Shown: piece by piece, positions 45,075-61,920 of the stretch | Layout of the letters: every line of letters begins with the position of its first letter | Numbering within the stretch: the first letter of the stretch is position 1 | From: Cyclospora cayetanensis | Lineage: Eukaryota; Apicomplexa; Conoidasida; Eucoccidiorida; Eimeriidae | NCBI RefSeq assembly: GCF_002999335.1 | Contig: NW_020312159.1 | Coordinates: forward strand, 124,001-188,000 | DNA length: 64,000 nucleotides | Direction of reading: 5' to 3' | Made by a program: the position numbers and the translations under genes | The notes under the pieces: generated by a model | What the model saw: the letters and a program-made list of their open reading frames with translations, nothing else | The model's database searches: none | What the model was told of the DNA's origin: nothing

Positions 45075-47709
45075 ATGTGAGCCCTAGGTTTTTATTCTCT
45101 CTTTCTCACTCTTAACTTGTGTAGGAAAGCATCCGATGCTTGCTGCTGTTGTTGCCATGCGGCAAACTGTTGTTGTTGCTGCTGCTGCAACAAGCTGATA
45201 CCCTCCACTGCCTCAGCTGCTGCTCGAGGCAGCAGCTCACGCTGCTGCTTCTTCAGGTGCTGTATCAGCACCGTCTGCTGCAGCAAGCGGGTACTTGCGC
45301 GCAGCCGCATATTTTGGGGAATAAGGAGCTTTTCGGCCTGCAGCAGCAGCAGAAGCATCGACAGACGAGGTGCAGCAGCAGCAGCAACAACAACAGCAGC
45401 GTAGAGATGACGCAGGGCAAAAGCGAATCACCAGCGAATCGCCGCTTGCTAAGAGCAGCCCAAAGGCTCGCCGGCAACAGACTACATCAGCCTACATCTG
45501 CGTCTTCAGCAAGAGGCAGATCGCAAGACACTATTTTCTTGCTCAAGGTCGCCGCATCCTGTTGCAGTCGGGCAAGATGATGATTCAAGCGCAAGAGGGG
45601 CTGTCGCCGCTGCAGCAGCGCTGCAGCAGCAAGTGCGGCAGACACCCCCCGTGCAGCAGCAACAGTCACCTCCTGAAGCAGCGGCTCCTCTTCCGCGAGA
45701 AAACTCTCAGCGGTTGCATCAGCAGAAATCGCTGAACCGACAGTAGCGGCAGGAGATGCAACAGCAGCAGCCCCCGCGTCAATGCCGCCAGCGCTGCCAA
45801 TATCTAAAGCCTTGTTCGTTCCTTCTTGCCCTTTCTGCTGCTGCTGCTGCAGCTCTCCTTTTTCCTGCCCTTCTAGCTCTCTTTTTGAGTTGTTCGAGGA
45901 GGAGAAAGAGGACGCTATCTGCGGCTCCGGGTGCTCCTGCTGCAGCAGCTGCTGCTGCTTAAGCGCTGCACGTCCACTAAGACGCCTGAGTGCTGCTTCA
46001 GCTTCAGCCTCTGTCACAGCAGACAGCAGGAGCGCATGCAGGAGGCGCAGTCCCTGCTGCGAGGTGACCTGCAGCGTCTGCTGCAGCAGCAGAAGAAGTT
46101 GTCGAAACACTAACTCGAGGTAATCTGGCGATTCTTCTTCCCATAGATCCTCCTCAGAGAAATGTTCAAAAGCAGCGCACTGCAGTTGGGGAGCTTCTTG
46201 AGGATCCTGCTGAGAAAATTCCCGAGGCATACCTGGTGGAGGAGGGGGTGGTGCTCTTCCAGGATCTACCACCCCTCCTACCCCCTGTTCTTGTTGCTTC
46301 TCTTGTTGTTGCTTCTCTTGTTGTTGCTTCTCTTGTTGTTGCTTCTCTTGTTGTTGCTTCTCTTGTTGTTGCTTCTCTTGTTGTTGCTGTTGCTGCACGC
46401 GCTGAGAGACGAGTGAGTGCTGCTGAACTTTGGAGAGAATCGCATTTCGAAGCGCAGGCCTCTTAGCGACAGATCTGAGGAGCAACTGGCTTGCAGCAGA
46501 CCGCAACACAACCTGCAGCAAACAGCCCACAGCAGCAGCGTGAGCAGCACAGACGGCGGAATAAGTCCAAGAAAATTTACTCACAAGGCCTAAAACGCAA
46601 GGCGGGTGTACGTGCATGAGTGTCGCAACCGACAACAAGGCTGCAAGTCGACTGCCTGTGTCAGGCTCGACAAAGTGCTCGCATTTCAGAATATGCTGAG
46701 TTGGATGTTTGTCGTCCGCCTGCTGCTGCTGCTGCTCACCTCTCCGAATCCAAAGTCGGAACTCAACAGCTTCTGGGGCAGCTGAAGCTCCCGCAGCAGC
46801 TGCTGCTCTACCAGAATTTGTTGGGCGAAGTCGCTGCCGTTCAGCTGCTGCTGCTGGTGGGCTGCTGCTGCTGCTGCTGGTGATGCTGCTGCGAGGTTCC
46901 CCTCGCTGGGCTTCGTCGTGAGAGGAGAGGCGGCAGAGGCAGCGTTGCTGCCTGTGCGCGTTTGGTCTGCCTGCTGCTGCAGCTGCTGCTGCTGCAGCTG
47001 CTGCTCGAGCTCCCCAGAAGGGAAGCGTGGAGCTTCCACGTCGTCTGCAGCAGCATCAAAGATACATCTTTGCGTGTAGACAGCTGGTGTGGCCTCTCCA
47101 CGGTGCCTTGCGCGCTGCGCCGTCGCGCCTGCTGCGTTCGCAGCGGGCTGGTGAGGCCCCTAAAAGTGCTCCTCACCTTCCTGATTCAGAAGAGCCGTCC
47201 AAAGGTGGAGCAGGTGCTGCAGCTCATCGACAGAGCGAACACTGGCTGCTTGTTCCTCGAGCATCAGCAGCAGCTGCTCCGCTGTATAGCCAGACACGAC
47301 GGCAGCAGCTGCTGCTGCAGCAGCTGCTTCTCCTCCTCCTCCGAGGGTCAGCAGCACATCTCTGGCTCGCGAGAGGAAAGTTGTGCTGCCCTGCACGGAG
47401 GAAGCTACCTGTGGAAACATGGGCAGAAATCGTTCCTACATGAGTGCCGGCTCGCACCCCACCCACGAACCCCTAAATTCGGCAGGACGACTCAGCGGTA
47501 GCACCAGCAGCAGCGGGAGCGAGATGCAGTCTTCGAACCTCATCGGCCTTCTTCTTGACTTTCTTGAAAGACTCGGCAATGCGATCCCACATCTTCGGAT
47601 GCAACTCCAGCCAGACGGGGAGCGAAGGGGAGTGCGCCTTCCCGCTGGCACTAAGTCCGCAGAACGTCTGAAGGAATGCAGCAGCGAAAGGGCAGCAGTA
47701 CCGCAGCAT
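43531..47709 (-). CDS. Large polyQ coiled-coil protein, about 9 exons, unknown
   Basis: I do not recognise the family. Exons joined in phase: 47709-47539, 47408-47177, 47044-46740, 46695-46585, 46512-45496, 45337-45110, 44918 to an unsettled donor near 44650, 44592-44343, 44114 to about 43531. The N-terminal part is helical and free of repeats (LPVWLELHPKMWDRIAESFK; TTFLSRARDVLLTLG; CEHFVEPDTGSRLAALLSV; LLLRSVAKRPALRNAILSKV), like an ARM/HEAT-type or other alpha-helical scaffold (inference). A (QQQEK)n tract and a PPPPPPG stretch follow. The rest is a long Gln/Leu/Ala coiled coil. A C-terminal exon (about 43341-43069; TGFQFFTLDADSG) may belong to it. The start ATG at 47709 is uncertain because an acceptor (CCTTCAG) lies just downstream. 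Confidence 0.6.
45021..45075. repeat. CAG/CAA repeat in an intron of the coiled-coil gene
   Basis: GCAGCAGCAACAACAGCAGC and similar units for ~55 bp. It lies between exons ending at 45110 and starting at 44918, so here the CAG repeat is non-coding. Confidence 0.8.
46291..46386. repeat. 15-bp tandem repeat encoding QQQEK, six copies
   Basis: Unit TTGTTGTTGCTTCTC on the + strand, six near-perfect copies, read on the minus strand as (E)KQQQ in the large exon of the coiled-coil protein. It sits directly before a Pro-rich stretch. Confidence 0.9.
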
Positions 47710-49975
47710 GCAGAGTTCGCATCGGCCGACTTCCTTCGCCCGGGTAGGGCCCTTCCCCCTTACAGAACCTCCGCGAGAAGAGAAGGGGGAGCCATCAGCT
47801 CTACGGAGACGCTGCCGATGTCACTTGGACGCAGGCAACGCGTGATCCCCCGACTCCATGACTGCCATTTCAGGCGCTTTCGCCCCTGTTGATGCTGCGC
47901 TGCAGCGGTGAAAAGCAGCCCCACTGGCCCCCCCCGCATCGCTCGCAATGTGTCAGCAGTTCGCACCCTAAACATGCAATACTCTGGCCTATCTGCTATC
48001 CTCTACACTTGGGGAAGTCATACGTCGGAGGTTCAGAGGCGCGTCGTTGCCTGCGCCGCAGCAGTCATCCGCGGAGAGCGGCCGTGAGGCGTGTTTGTCC
48101 TCCAGAGAATGCTGCCTATTACTAGCTAACCACACCGATGGACAGGAAATAATAGGTAGAGAAATCCTCTCAATCTTACAAAACGCTGAGAAGGGCCGCA
48201 CCCAAAGGAGAGCACGAACGAGCACGGTCAATCGCCACAGACATACATCCTTCCTCTTGTGTCTGGGTAGCAGCCCCATGATGGCATTTCACTGGGAGGC
48301 AGGAAAAGAATCCCTAACGCTCCGGTAAAAGTACTCCTAGGCCCTTTAAAATGAAACACACTCCATAGTCTCTCCCAGTTTCGACCCTCCACGTGTTTCG
48401 CCACACCCAAGCAGTCCCATCCGACACCCTCGCAAAACTGTTTGTCAGATAGAGAGAATAGCGTTGCCGCTTACACCAGGCCAGAGGTGGGTGCTCAGTC
48501 TGCATTCCTTTAAGGACAAGGCTCCTTAGCCCTGCTGGGGCCTTCCGTCTGTTCATAGGGTTCCGTAAGAATGCGCGCAGCTCGATCTGTCAGACTTCAC
48601 AAGACGCAGTTAGCCTCTTTTTCCGAGGGACCACCAAGGGCGCACAATCGTTTCCCGGTTATTAGTGTTGGGGGCTGAGGATGCACCAATGACAAGGCCT
48701 GCGTCTTTTCGCTGCATTTAGAGGGCAGCTGCAGCGTGCAGGCAGCTCTGCGCCGAGGGGAAACCAAAAAGCGACCCCGGGGGGCCCCTTTCGCGAAGTG
48801 CCGAGGACCAGAGGGTCCCGGATACGTACGAGCACACAGTACTGCAGTTCTCAAGACCATGCGTAGAGAGAAGAAGTAGGCAGGAAGATTCGTAGTAAAA
48901 GGCCCTTCTCCTTGTCCGCACACCGTGCAACGGATGGCGAGTGCCTGACACTTACAAAAGATGTGACCTCTACCTGACGAGAGCCCTTCGGGTAGCAAAA
49001 AAAAAAATCCTTTCAAGGGACATGCCTCTCCCGTGTCTCTCCCTATTGTCCCGCAAAACCGCATGTCTCCAGAGCACAGCGTGCAGGCGCGTCGCAAAGA
49101 ACCTCATAGCAGCAAAAGCCTAGACACGTTGTGCGCCACACAAGGAGTACTCATAAGAAGACTAGCGAACTAGTCAATATGGAGAAACGTCATCAGATGC
49201 ACTGGGGTGCATGCCATGAACGCGGCTATGCAAGCGCTTCGAGGCCCCTTTCGGGCACCGTAAGCCTCGTTTTGGGCCCTCCCCAGTTGTACCAACTAGG
49301 AAAGCATTGAAAACTCTCCTGCTTCACGAATGGGGTCGTCCTCCCCATGTGCGTGCAGACACGAAGGCTTCTCGCCAAATGTACACCAGCCTGCAAACTT
49401 GCTTTTGCCAGCCCCCTAGGCCACGTCGCTACATGGAGAATGATCAAGTATCCCATTCTCTTGCGCACAAAACTTCAAAATGCTTAGGGTCCCACGCAGC
49501 GTCCTCGACAGTAGCTCGTATATGGTGGGCACCTTATCGTTTGTTGATTGGATCGCACTAGCTGGCGTACAACCCTCTAAGCGTTCCGGGCGCAACTGAA
49601 TTAGCTGACTGGAGAAGCAATTGAGCCACAGAAAACAAAAGGACCTAAGCACCCTTCGCCCGTCCCACCCCCCCGAGTGTCCTATTCAGTGGAAGTGCTG
49701 CTGCTCCCCTAGCACTAACAGTGGCAAAAAATGGTAATTTCCCTAGTGCATGCTGGGAACTAGCCTGCCCATCATGCTTCCTGTCTCCTCAGGATGATGC
49801 GTGCAGCGTTTATTGTGCCCATACACGGACGTATACACGCTGCTGTTCAAATACGGGTCAGTAGGCTGTAGATAAAAGCGGACCCTCCCCCCATTTTTTC
49901 TGGAGCCTGAATCATGGGTGATGCTTTCCTGCACAAGCTCTTCAGGCTATTTTAATCGGCATCTTCCAACCTCCT
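47710..49975. other. Gene-poor stretch between the coiled-coil gene and ArgRS
   Basis: The part next to 47709 may hold an upstream exon of the coiled-coil gene. From 48000 to 49975 I see only short frames without family motifs, including a 166-codon minus frame at 48597-49097 with a cysteine/arginine-rich noise-like composition. Confidence 0.45.
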
Positions 49976-55073
<5,098 letters not shown>

Positions 55074-56074
55074 GCTAAAGGCGCGCCAGAAGGACACAAG
55101 GAAAAGCAATGGCAGCTGAATCCTCGCGCAAAGCAAACAGAAAGGCAGCGCGTGGGGCAATGACTGCACTTTGGGCCGTATTACGGGGAGAAGTGCTTAA
55201 GGCTGCGCGTGACACAGAGAGAGACTCGAGGGTTCTCGGCGCAAGTGCCCTGCTGGACCTCTAGCGCAACGAATGCACAAAAAAGAATTTCTAGCTCTGC
55301 TGATTTTTAAAATGGGAAAGATCAAGCCGCGTTCCGCCACCTGCATATTCCCAGCTGTCTAGAGGGCTGTGTCCTCGGCTTCGGCCCTCGAGGCGCAGCG
55401 TGCGTTTATGACCCCAAACTCACCTTCTGCACTGCCTTCTAGATGTAGCAATTCGGATGTTTCGGAACAGAGAACTTTACAATAAAAGGACAACTCGAGC
55501 GCCTGTCTCACGCAGGCCAGCAACCCCACGACTCGGCGCTCGGGGGGAGGCGAGGGGGCCCTACGATGCCTCTGCAGTTGCTGCCGCCCCTGCAAGGCGA
55601 ACAGCCCTATGTGTTGCACAAGTCAGCACTATTCACTATATTTTGCGCCTCAGGATTTCCAGCAAGACTCCTTCCTGCACTGCAAGCGCTGCAGGGACAG
55701 CCCCCCGGTGCTGCTTGCTACCTTCAAAGTACGCCGGCTGCCTGGTGACTGCTTGCCCTCCTGCCTTCCTTGGGGAAGTGAAGGAAAGCAACAAGCCAGC
55801 GGGCTCTTAAGGAGCCTTAGGATGCATGTGGACTGCAACCCTCTCTTGGACCGTAACGCATGCCGCCTTTGAGAGCAAGGCGTGGCTGGCGTGTTTTGCA
55901 CCCTTCCTGGTTGACTCTCTCTCGCCGGGTGTATGACTGACTGCTGGCCTTGCTGTCGAAGCCCCTAAAGCTCCATCAGGAGTCTTAACGGGAGACTCGT
56001 GCAATTCTCAGGCACCTCCTCGAGTGCCTGGTGCCCCTCTGTTGTGATGCTCAGCGCTTACAGCCCCCTCCAGA
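55074..56074. other. Divergent region upstream of ArgRS, possible + strand exon
   Basis: Holds the ArgRS promoter (and the optional leader, 55169-55074). One short + strand segment at about 55652-55731 is framed by an acceptor (ATTTTGCGCCTCAG) and a donor (CAAA|GTACGC) and is open in all frames, so it may be an exon of the next + strand gene. The reading frame is undecided. Confidence 0.4.
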
Positions 56075-56911
56075 ATGACTCCTGGCTGCCGCTGCTGTGG
56101 GGAGCTTCAGGCAGGCGAAACCTCAGAGCGTCTAGAGGCTCTTCAGTGCGTCTTGGAAGCAGTTGAAGCGGCACTGGCTGCCGCAGCGCCCAAACAGCTA
56201 ATGCAACTGCAGAACGCCCTCACACGCTGCTCTTTCCGAGCCACCAAAGAAGCTCCCTGTGCGCTCGAACGGCAGCACCAACAACTGTGTGCCATTTCTG
56301 CTGAAGCCGCTGCAGACCTTGCCGCTTCCCTGCATGACGCTTCTTGCGTTGATGGGGCAGCGGCAAAGATGCCCCCAACAACACCCACACCTAGGACAGC
56401 ACCACTTTCGGCAGCAGACGATATTTTGGTTGACACAGTGGAACCGCTGCTATGGCATTTGCAGCAGCAGCAGCTCGCGCTGGTGCAGCAGGCCGAAGCA
56501 GCTGCAGCAACAGCGGACAAGCTGCAGAAACAGTGCTTCAGGAGCAGTAATAAGAGCAGCACGGAAGGCGATGTGGACGCATCCGCACAACCAACTTGCG
56601 TTGCTAGGTTGTGTGTAACGGCGGTGTCTCTGTTGCAGCGTGATACTGCCTTCAAGCTCCAGCTGCTTCAGGAGGTTGCAGCAGCAGCAGCCACGGCAGC
56701 AGAGACGCAAGGGTCGGAGGCCGCTGCTGCTGCTGCAGTGGCCAAGGCAGCTCGGTTAGCGTGGCTCACCCACCCCTTTATCGCCTCCCTCAAGCAGCAA
56801 CTCCCCCTGCTACGTCGAAGGTGTTTGCAGGAGCAGCAGCGGCAACAGCAGCAAACAGCTTCAGAGGGAACTCGGCCTCAGAGGAAGCAGCAACAGCAGC
56901 ACAGCACGTGA
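56075..56911 (+). CDS. Helical Ala/Gln-rich hypothetical protein, probably one exon of a larger gene
   Basis: A 278-codon frame with alternating helical blocks (LEALQCVLEAVEAALAA; LERQHQQLCAISAEAAADLA; VDTVEPLLWHLQQQQLALV; LAWLTHPFIASLKQQLPLLR) and a Gln/Arg tail. An acceptor CCCCTCCAG is 2 nt before the ATG and a donor (CAGCAC|GTGAGC) comes just before the stop. So the frame probably continues at both ends and the true start is unknown. The helix-rich Leu/Gln style is seen in tethering-complex and coiled-coil proteins, but no motif lets me assign it. Confidence 0.5.
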   Translation: MTPGCRCCGELQAGETSERLEALQCVLEAVEAALAAAAPKQLMQLQNALTRCSFRATKEAPCALERQHQQLCAISAEAAADLAASLHDASCVDGAAAKMPPTTPTPRTAPLSAADDILVDTVEPLLWHLQQQQLALVQQAEAAAATADKLQKQCFRSSNKSSTEGDVDASAQPTCVARLCVTAVSLLQRDTAFKLQLLQEVAAAAATAAETQGSEAAAAAAVAKAARLAWLTHPFIASLKQQLPLLRRRCLQEQQRQQQQTASEGTRPQRKQQQQHST

Positions 56912-58055
56912 GCGCGTTCGTAGCCAGCCAGGCGGAAAAGCTCCCGCGTGCTGCTATTATTGCGAGAGAAGCGCACGTGTAAGGCATCCGTTCTACGATT
57001 GAAACACAGTGTGAGCTACCAAATTGCGCCATTTAACGGTCTGAACTGCTTGTGGTTCGCACTATCTCCTGGAAGAGGGGGCGATGAGAACATGAGCACT
57101 TGCGGCTGGCAATGTGCCGCGCGCAAACACCCCCCAATAACAATAGTTTACCCCAGATGACCGCAGCTGTCCAGCCAGCGAGTGCACCCACCCTCGCAGT
57201 TCTCACTGATCCTGGCAAGCGCTTGTTTGTCTCTTCCATGAAGGGTGGTAGCATTAGACCTTTCCAGCACTTTTTCTCCGTTGGAAGGGGGAGGAAAGGG
57301 CTACTAGCAAAGTGGTGCAGCGGGCAGTCGTGGTGAAGACGCCCATTCGGCCGAGTGGCTAGGGTCACTTTGGCTGCCTACTTGCCTCCCTCCCCCCACC
57401 CCCCTTTTGCGTAGATCTGTATTTTTGAGTAAAGGATATTCTTCAAACGTGGATTATATGTATGAGTTTGTATAATATTGGGACTTAGTAAAGAAATAAA
57501 CCATATCAGGACAAACAAGGCACGAACGGAAAAAGCAGCTTAGAACTGTGGCCGCCGAGCCCGTGGTCACTGGTGCGTTTGGTGCCTGAAAGGTTTACAC
57601 CACCTAGAGCCCAGACCTGTCCTCGTTGGGTATTTTGCGATAACATTCCCATTTCATTGGTAAAGTATTCGCTAAAGGATACCAATCTTAGCAAATTGCG
57701 CCCTACTCTGCGCCAGTGTGCGCGCCTTTGCAAAGACACGTGTGGAGATGACTGCCCCGGCCAGCACTTGTATTTAACTGGTGCCTTGTGCGTATTCGCC
57801 ATGCATCTGTTTCAGCTTAGTCTTCGTAGCCAAATGCTTGCGTAAAACTGCCTTAGGAAGGCTTTTTGCCATCAAGAGGCGAGCGCAATCATCAATTCAC
57901 TGCAAATGCGTTGAGCGCGAGGTGTTGTGGATGACGGCCGATCCAGCTCTACGCAGTAGACAGCCAGCAGTTGGCTAGGCCTCCAGTCTCCTCCTCCTTA
58001 AGGAAAACGCCTGCGTGTGTGTGAGAGGGTACTCTTGAAAATATTTTTTTGAACG
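56912..58055. other. Intergenic, nothing recognised
   Basis: Low repeat content; AT-richer around 57410-57500. May hold a 3' exon of the preceding + strand gene and the promoter of the following one. Confidence 0.45.
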
Positions 58056-60467
58056 ATGCAAGCGCCCTCAGGGAGCACCGATGGCTTTCCGCCAGCCTAC
58101 AAGACCCCCTGGATACCACCGAAGCGCCGGAAAGCCGTCATTATTCAACCCCTCAAAAACCTATCAGACACCCAGCAACTGCTGCTGCATTGTTACATCT
58201 CATCAAATGATAAGGGAGGATTATGTTCAAAGGCACGTGACAGCGGTCAGCAGCAGAAAACGCCTCCGGTGTGTTACAGCTGGCAACTGCCCGTTAGCGC
58301 CCTTCGTGAGCCCTCTGTATCTAAGGGAATAAAAGCAGCATCTGCTGCTGCTGCTGCTGCCCGCTGCACGTGTGTGGGACCGTGCAACGGCGCCGAAGAA
58401 CCCACAGTTACGGGCGAGACTCCAAGACTGAGCTTCACACTTCCAAGGACCTCCAGTGGCTCTTCGAATTTCTTCTCTGCGGAGGACGGGGGATGCACCC
58501 GACAGGTCGCCGCCCCTATGCCGTGCTGCGCTGTCGTTGCTGCTCCCACGCACTCAGAGGTGCCCACAAACACCATTCATTGCGTATAAAACCCTCTTTA
58601 GCAGGTGAGAAAGAGGCAAAATGCCACGAAAAGCACGGAACGTCGTCCCCATTTAGATTCCCTTGCGTTTTATGCTGCGTCTCAGGGCCAGCAACCAAGC
58701 GTAGGAATTACTGGGGCCCCTCCGCATGTGAGTGGCAGCTTCGTATGTGCCCACCGAGCGTTTCCCCCTTCGGTGGACTACCTAAGAAGCAGCCAGCGCT
58801 GCAGCACCGTCACCCCACCAGGACTGGGAATTCAGCAGATTCTGCCCTACATACAATCCCGAATACATCCTCTCTTTCCTCTACCATGGCTCAGACCATC
58901 AGCAGCTGCAGGCCTGCCCCCTGCAACGGTGGCTGCGGCTACTGCGGCTGCCGTAGGAACACTGCGCCAGCGGCAGAGGTGGGCAGAGCTCCCAAGCCCT
59001 CCTCCAGGCAGGTCCCTCCCATGCATTGTGTACTCCTCTAAGCTCCGCAGCATCATAGTCCACTTCACGCTGCCTCCCTCCTGCTCCCTCCTCATTCATC
59101 CTGTGCGGGGCGGCTATCCAGCGCTTCCAGCGCATTGCCCTCCGGCTGCGGGGGCCCCGGAAGAGGCGCTTAGGGGCCCCCGCAGCGTCCCAAGTAGTCA
59201 GTTTTTGCGGATTCTCAAGAGCTGCTCTTACGCCATCCCTGGTGGAACCTACTGCCGCCTGTTCAGCAGCAAACGGTATGGAAGGCCCCTTGCAGAGACC
59301 CTTGCCATGCAATTCGTGGCCAGGCTTCAGAAAGAGCTGCATCCAGGGGGTCAGCAGCAGCAGCAGCAGCGGGAGCTCCAAGGAGGAGGGGGCCCTACAA
59401 CGGTGCGTGGCTCCACAGGGAAGCCCAACACAGAGAAGCGCCACGCAGAAGACCCTCGGCCTTCGGAAACTACAGAAAATTCTACTAACTCTAGCGCTAC
59501 AGCAGTCCCTGCATGCGGCAGCAGCAGCACGCCTGTGGACAGGCCCCAGAGTCAGGGGCGGTCAAAGAGTAGCCAGGAAATAGACTCAGAAAAAGGCAGG
59601 GCAACAGACGGGTGTGGGGCGGAGCCCTCCGGGGGGCCCCCTCACAAGCGACCCGGCGAGGAAGCAAAAGCTTCTCAAAGCGCAGGACCAGCAGCTGCTG
59701 CAGATTGCCATGACACCCCCGTGGCTGTGCAGCCTCGCGCCAGGGGACGTCCAAAAAGCAAAGGAGGAGAGACAGCTACAGCACTTGACGCAATTGATCC
59801 CGAAGGTGCTACACCAGGGGGCGTGCTCCAGGTGCAGTCTTGCGCGGTAAGTACAGATACGGATGCCCCGCGAACCGCAAAAAAGACTTTGCAGCAACAA
59901 CGGGAGGCAAAGAGGCAAAGGCGTGGTGCCAACGCCTTCAGCAACAGCTGGAACGGCAACAAGGGCGTCAAACGCCGTGGGAGGCCCCCTCAGAAGACCG
60001 CAAGCACCCCAAGTATGACCTCCTTAGGGGCCCCTGGCAGCAGCCAACGGAGCAGTCCCAACAGCAGTGGCAGCGCAGCGGACAACAACGGGCTATCCCC
60101 CCTTTATGCTCTCTCCAGTAGCACCGAAAGTAATCATTCAAACAAACTGCACTCGTCTGGCGCCCCTGACGAAGGCGAAGAGGCACCCAAGAGGACTCAG
60201 AGCACAGCCGCTGCTGCGGCTGGCTCTCGAGGCGCCAAGCGAAAGCACCAGCAAGGAGAGCTGCAGCAGCAGCAGCGGCTGGCCACTCCCCCGCGATGGC
60301 AGCAGCCAGGAAAGCGGCTGCGTCCGGAGCAGCATTATCAGCAAGATGATGAGAGTCAGCTACAGCAGCACGGGCAGCAAAGCCAGCGGCAGCACGAGCA
60401 TCGGGGGGAAGTGGCTGCCACGCCGAAGTGCCGAGCGGCGGGCAAGGGAGAAGCAAAGCAGCGCTAG
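58056..60467 (+). CDS. Nuclear AT-hook protein with a possible split AP2 domain, 2 exons
   Basis: Exon 1 58056-58583 and exon 2 58686-60467 join in phase (CATTGC|GTATAA ... CGTCTCAG|GGC), about 769 aa. Two AT-hook cores bind the DNA minor groove in such proteins: ARGRPKSK near residue 528 and KRRGRPPQK near residue 604. A segment near residues 289-385 resembles the AP2 fold of apicomplexan transcription factors: CIVYSSKLRSIIVHF like the first strands, and CRLFSSKRYGRPLAETLAMQF like the last strand and helix (compare FSVKKYG..A..LA). About 60 residues of insertion lie between them. The rest is Ser/Pro/Gln-rich with basic patches (GAKRKHQQ), suggesting nuclear location. AT-hooks with AP2 are a known ApiAP2 combination; here the AP2 call is inference. 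The start ATG at 58056 is the first in frame. Confidence 0.6.
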
Positions 60468-60584
60468 CAACGGGCTCGCCAACCATCGCTACATCAGCAC
60501 TTCCTGGCAGCGCCCCTCTTGTACAAATAGAGAGACTTCTGCCAGTGGCAAGGAAAGGGGGCTGCCCCATGCACTGTTTCGGCT

Positions 60585-61920
60585 TTACTCGCGCAGACGG
60601 ACGGGCTCTACAGAGAGCACATGCCGGCACCTGAGGCATACAGATGAGGCCGTGCACATGATGAGCAATAAAGGGAGGCACTAGCAGACACTCGCAGCAG
60701 ATAGCGGCTAGGAAACTCACGGAATAATAAGCCAGTCTAGCCGGCGATACTGTTTGCGCTGTTGATGCTCATGCCCTTGCTGCTGCTGCTGCCGCGGCTG
60801 CGGACTGTCTTCCTCCAGCAGCTCGGCAGGCTGCAAGAGAAGGGTCATGTTCGCATCAAACCACCTTAAACAGCCCCTCACTCGGACTGTGTGGCTGCTT
60901 CCGCTGTCCCCGCTGCTGCTAGTCGGGTCCATTCCGCAGCTCCGCAGCAGCTGCAGCGCGTTGGGCTGTACGCACACCTCGATCTGCTGCTGCTGCTGCT
61001 GCCACACACGCAGCTGTCCAAGGGCCCTCCCGCAAGAGAGCCCCCGGCTTCCCGCAGCAGCAGCAGCATTTTGACGCACCCCTGGAGGACGGCGGAGGAC
61101 GCGCTGAGGCAGAAGATGCCCTGGAATGGGCGATTCGCGAAGCAACAACAAAGTAGGGTTGGATGCATACGCCTTAGGGTGTAACGCCGTTGCATGCGCT
61201 GTACACTGAGGCGGACAGTCCGGAGAGGGGCAGCAGCTCGCAGGTGGGAAAGCTAGGTGGCAGCAACGGAAGCAGAGCACGAGAGCCGAAGGAGGAGGAG
61301 CTCGAAACTCACCAGTAAACCGCAGAGTTAAAATGCGGGAAGCCAAGACTGCGCTGCGTTTCGATGCGGCCGCCGCATGGAGAAGATCTGTAGGCAATAC
61401 AAAAGCGGCGACAGTTGCACAAATCATTCCATTCCAGCGGTAGCGACTGCAGCCGAATGCGCTTTCTCTTTAGCGATTCTCCTGGAGGCAGCATGCGAAT
61501 TGGCAGGAGCTAACCGAGTTTGAGTTGCTTGTTTTTTGCTGCATTTAGCTTGGCCTCGAATGCGGTGCGCTTCTTGCTTTCTTGGGCGCCTTCTTGGGGT
61601 CCTGGTGCTTGCGATGCCGCTGCTTCCGCCCCCTTGAGCTCTTTATCCTCTGCAGCGGCTGCTGCTGCAATGCTTTGAGGCTGATGCCCCCACGGCAACA
61701 GCAGCTCTGCCACACGGATATTAGGGAAAATAGCCTCTGCACCTGAACAATTTACCCCAGCCGCGGAGGGCTTTTGCCGGAGCAGCAGCAAGGGATCAAA
61801 GTTAGGACTGCAGAAGTCGAGTCTGTCGTCGTCATGTGCATCTTTGGGGTACTTTGATAGCTCGGCGTTTTCGCCTGGTGGACGCAGCTCCTCCCCAGTG
61901 TTGTCGCCTGCTGCTGCCAT
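60585..61920 (-). CDS. Sm-like (LSM) domain protein resembling LSM11
   Basis: The last two exons are clear: one ends at 60721 (ATTCC|GTGAGT) and 60630-60585 is terminal. Joined, they give an Sm1-like block RVRGCLRWFDANMTLLLQ, a Gln/Glu-rich insertion, then LDWLIIP and an Sm2-like end CRHVLSVEPVRLRE-stop. The first exon starts at the ATG at 61920 and contains LDFCSPNFDPLLLLRQ, which is like the SP-FDPL motif of LSM11, then a Lys-rich end (AKNKQLKLG) and a GTTAGC donor. A middle exon ends at a strong CTG|GTGAGT donor near 61311; its frame is not settled. Sm proteins form rings on snRNAs, and LSM11 replaces a core Sm protein in U7-type snRNPs. The LSM11 assignment rests on the FDPL block plus the Sm fold and could be wrong; Sm-fold membership is firmer. 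Confidence 0.5.

Noticed and set aside
48597..49097. 166-codon minus frame in the 48-50 kb gap
   Set aside because: No family motif, no flanking splice sites that I trust, and Cys/Arg/Leu-rich composition like chance GC-rich frames.
58584..58597. AAAACCC-like telomere-type repeat
   Set aside because: Only a single unit; no tandem telomere-like array is present anywhere in the window.
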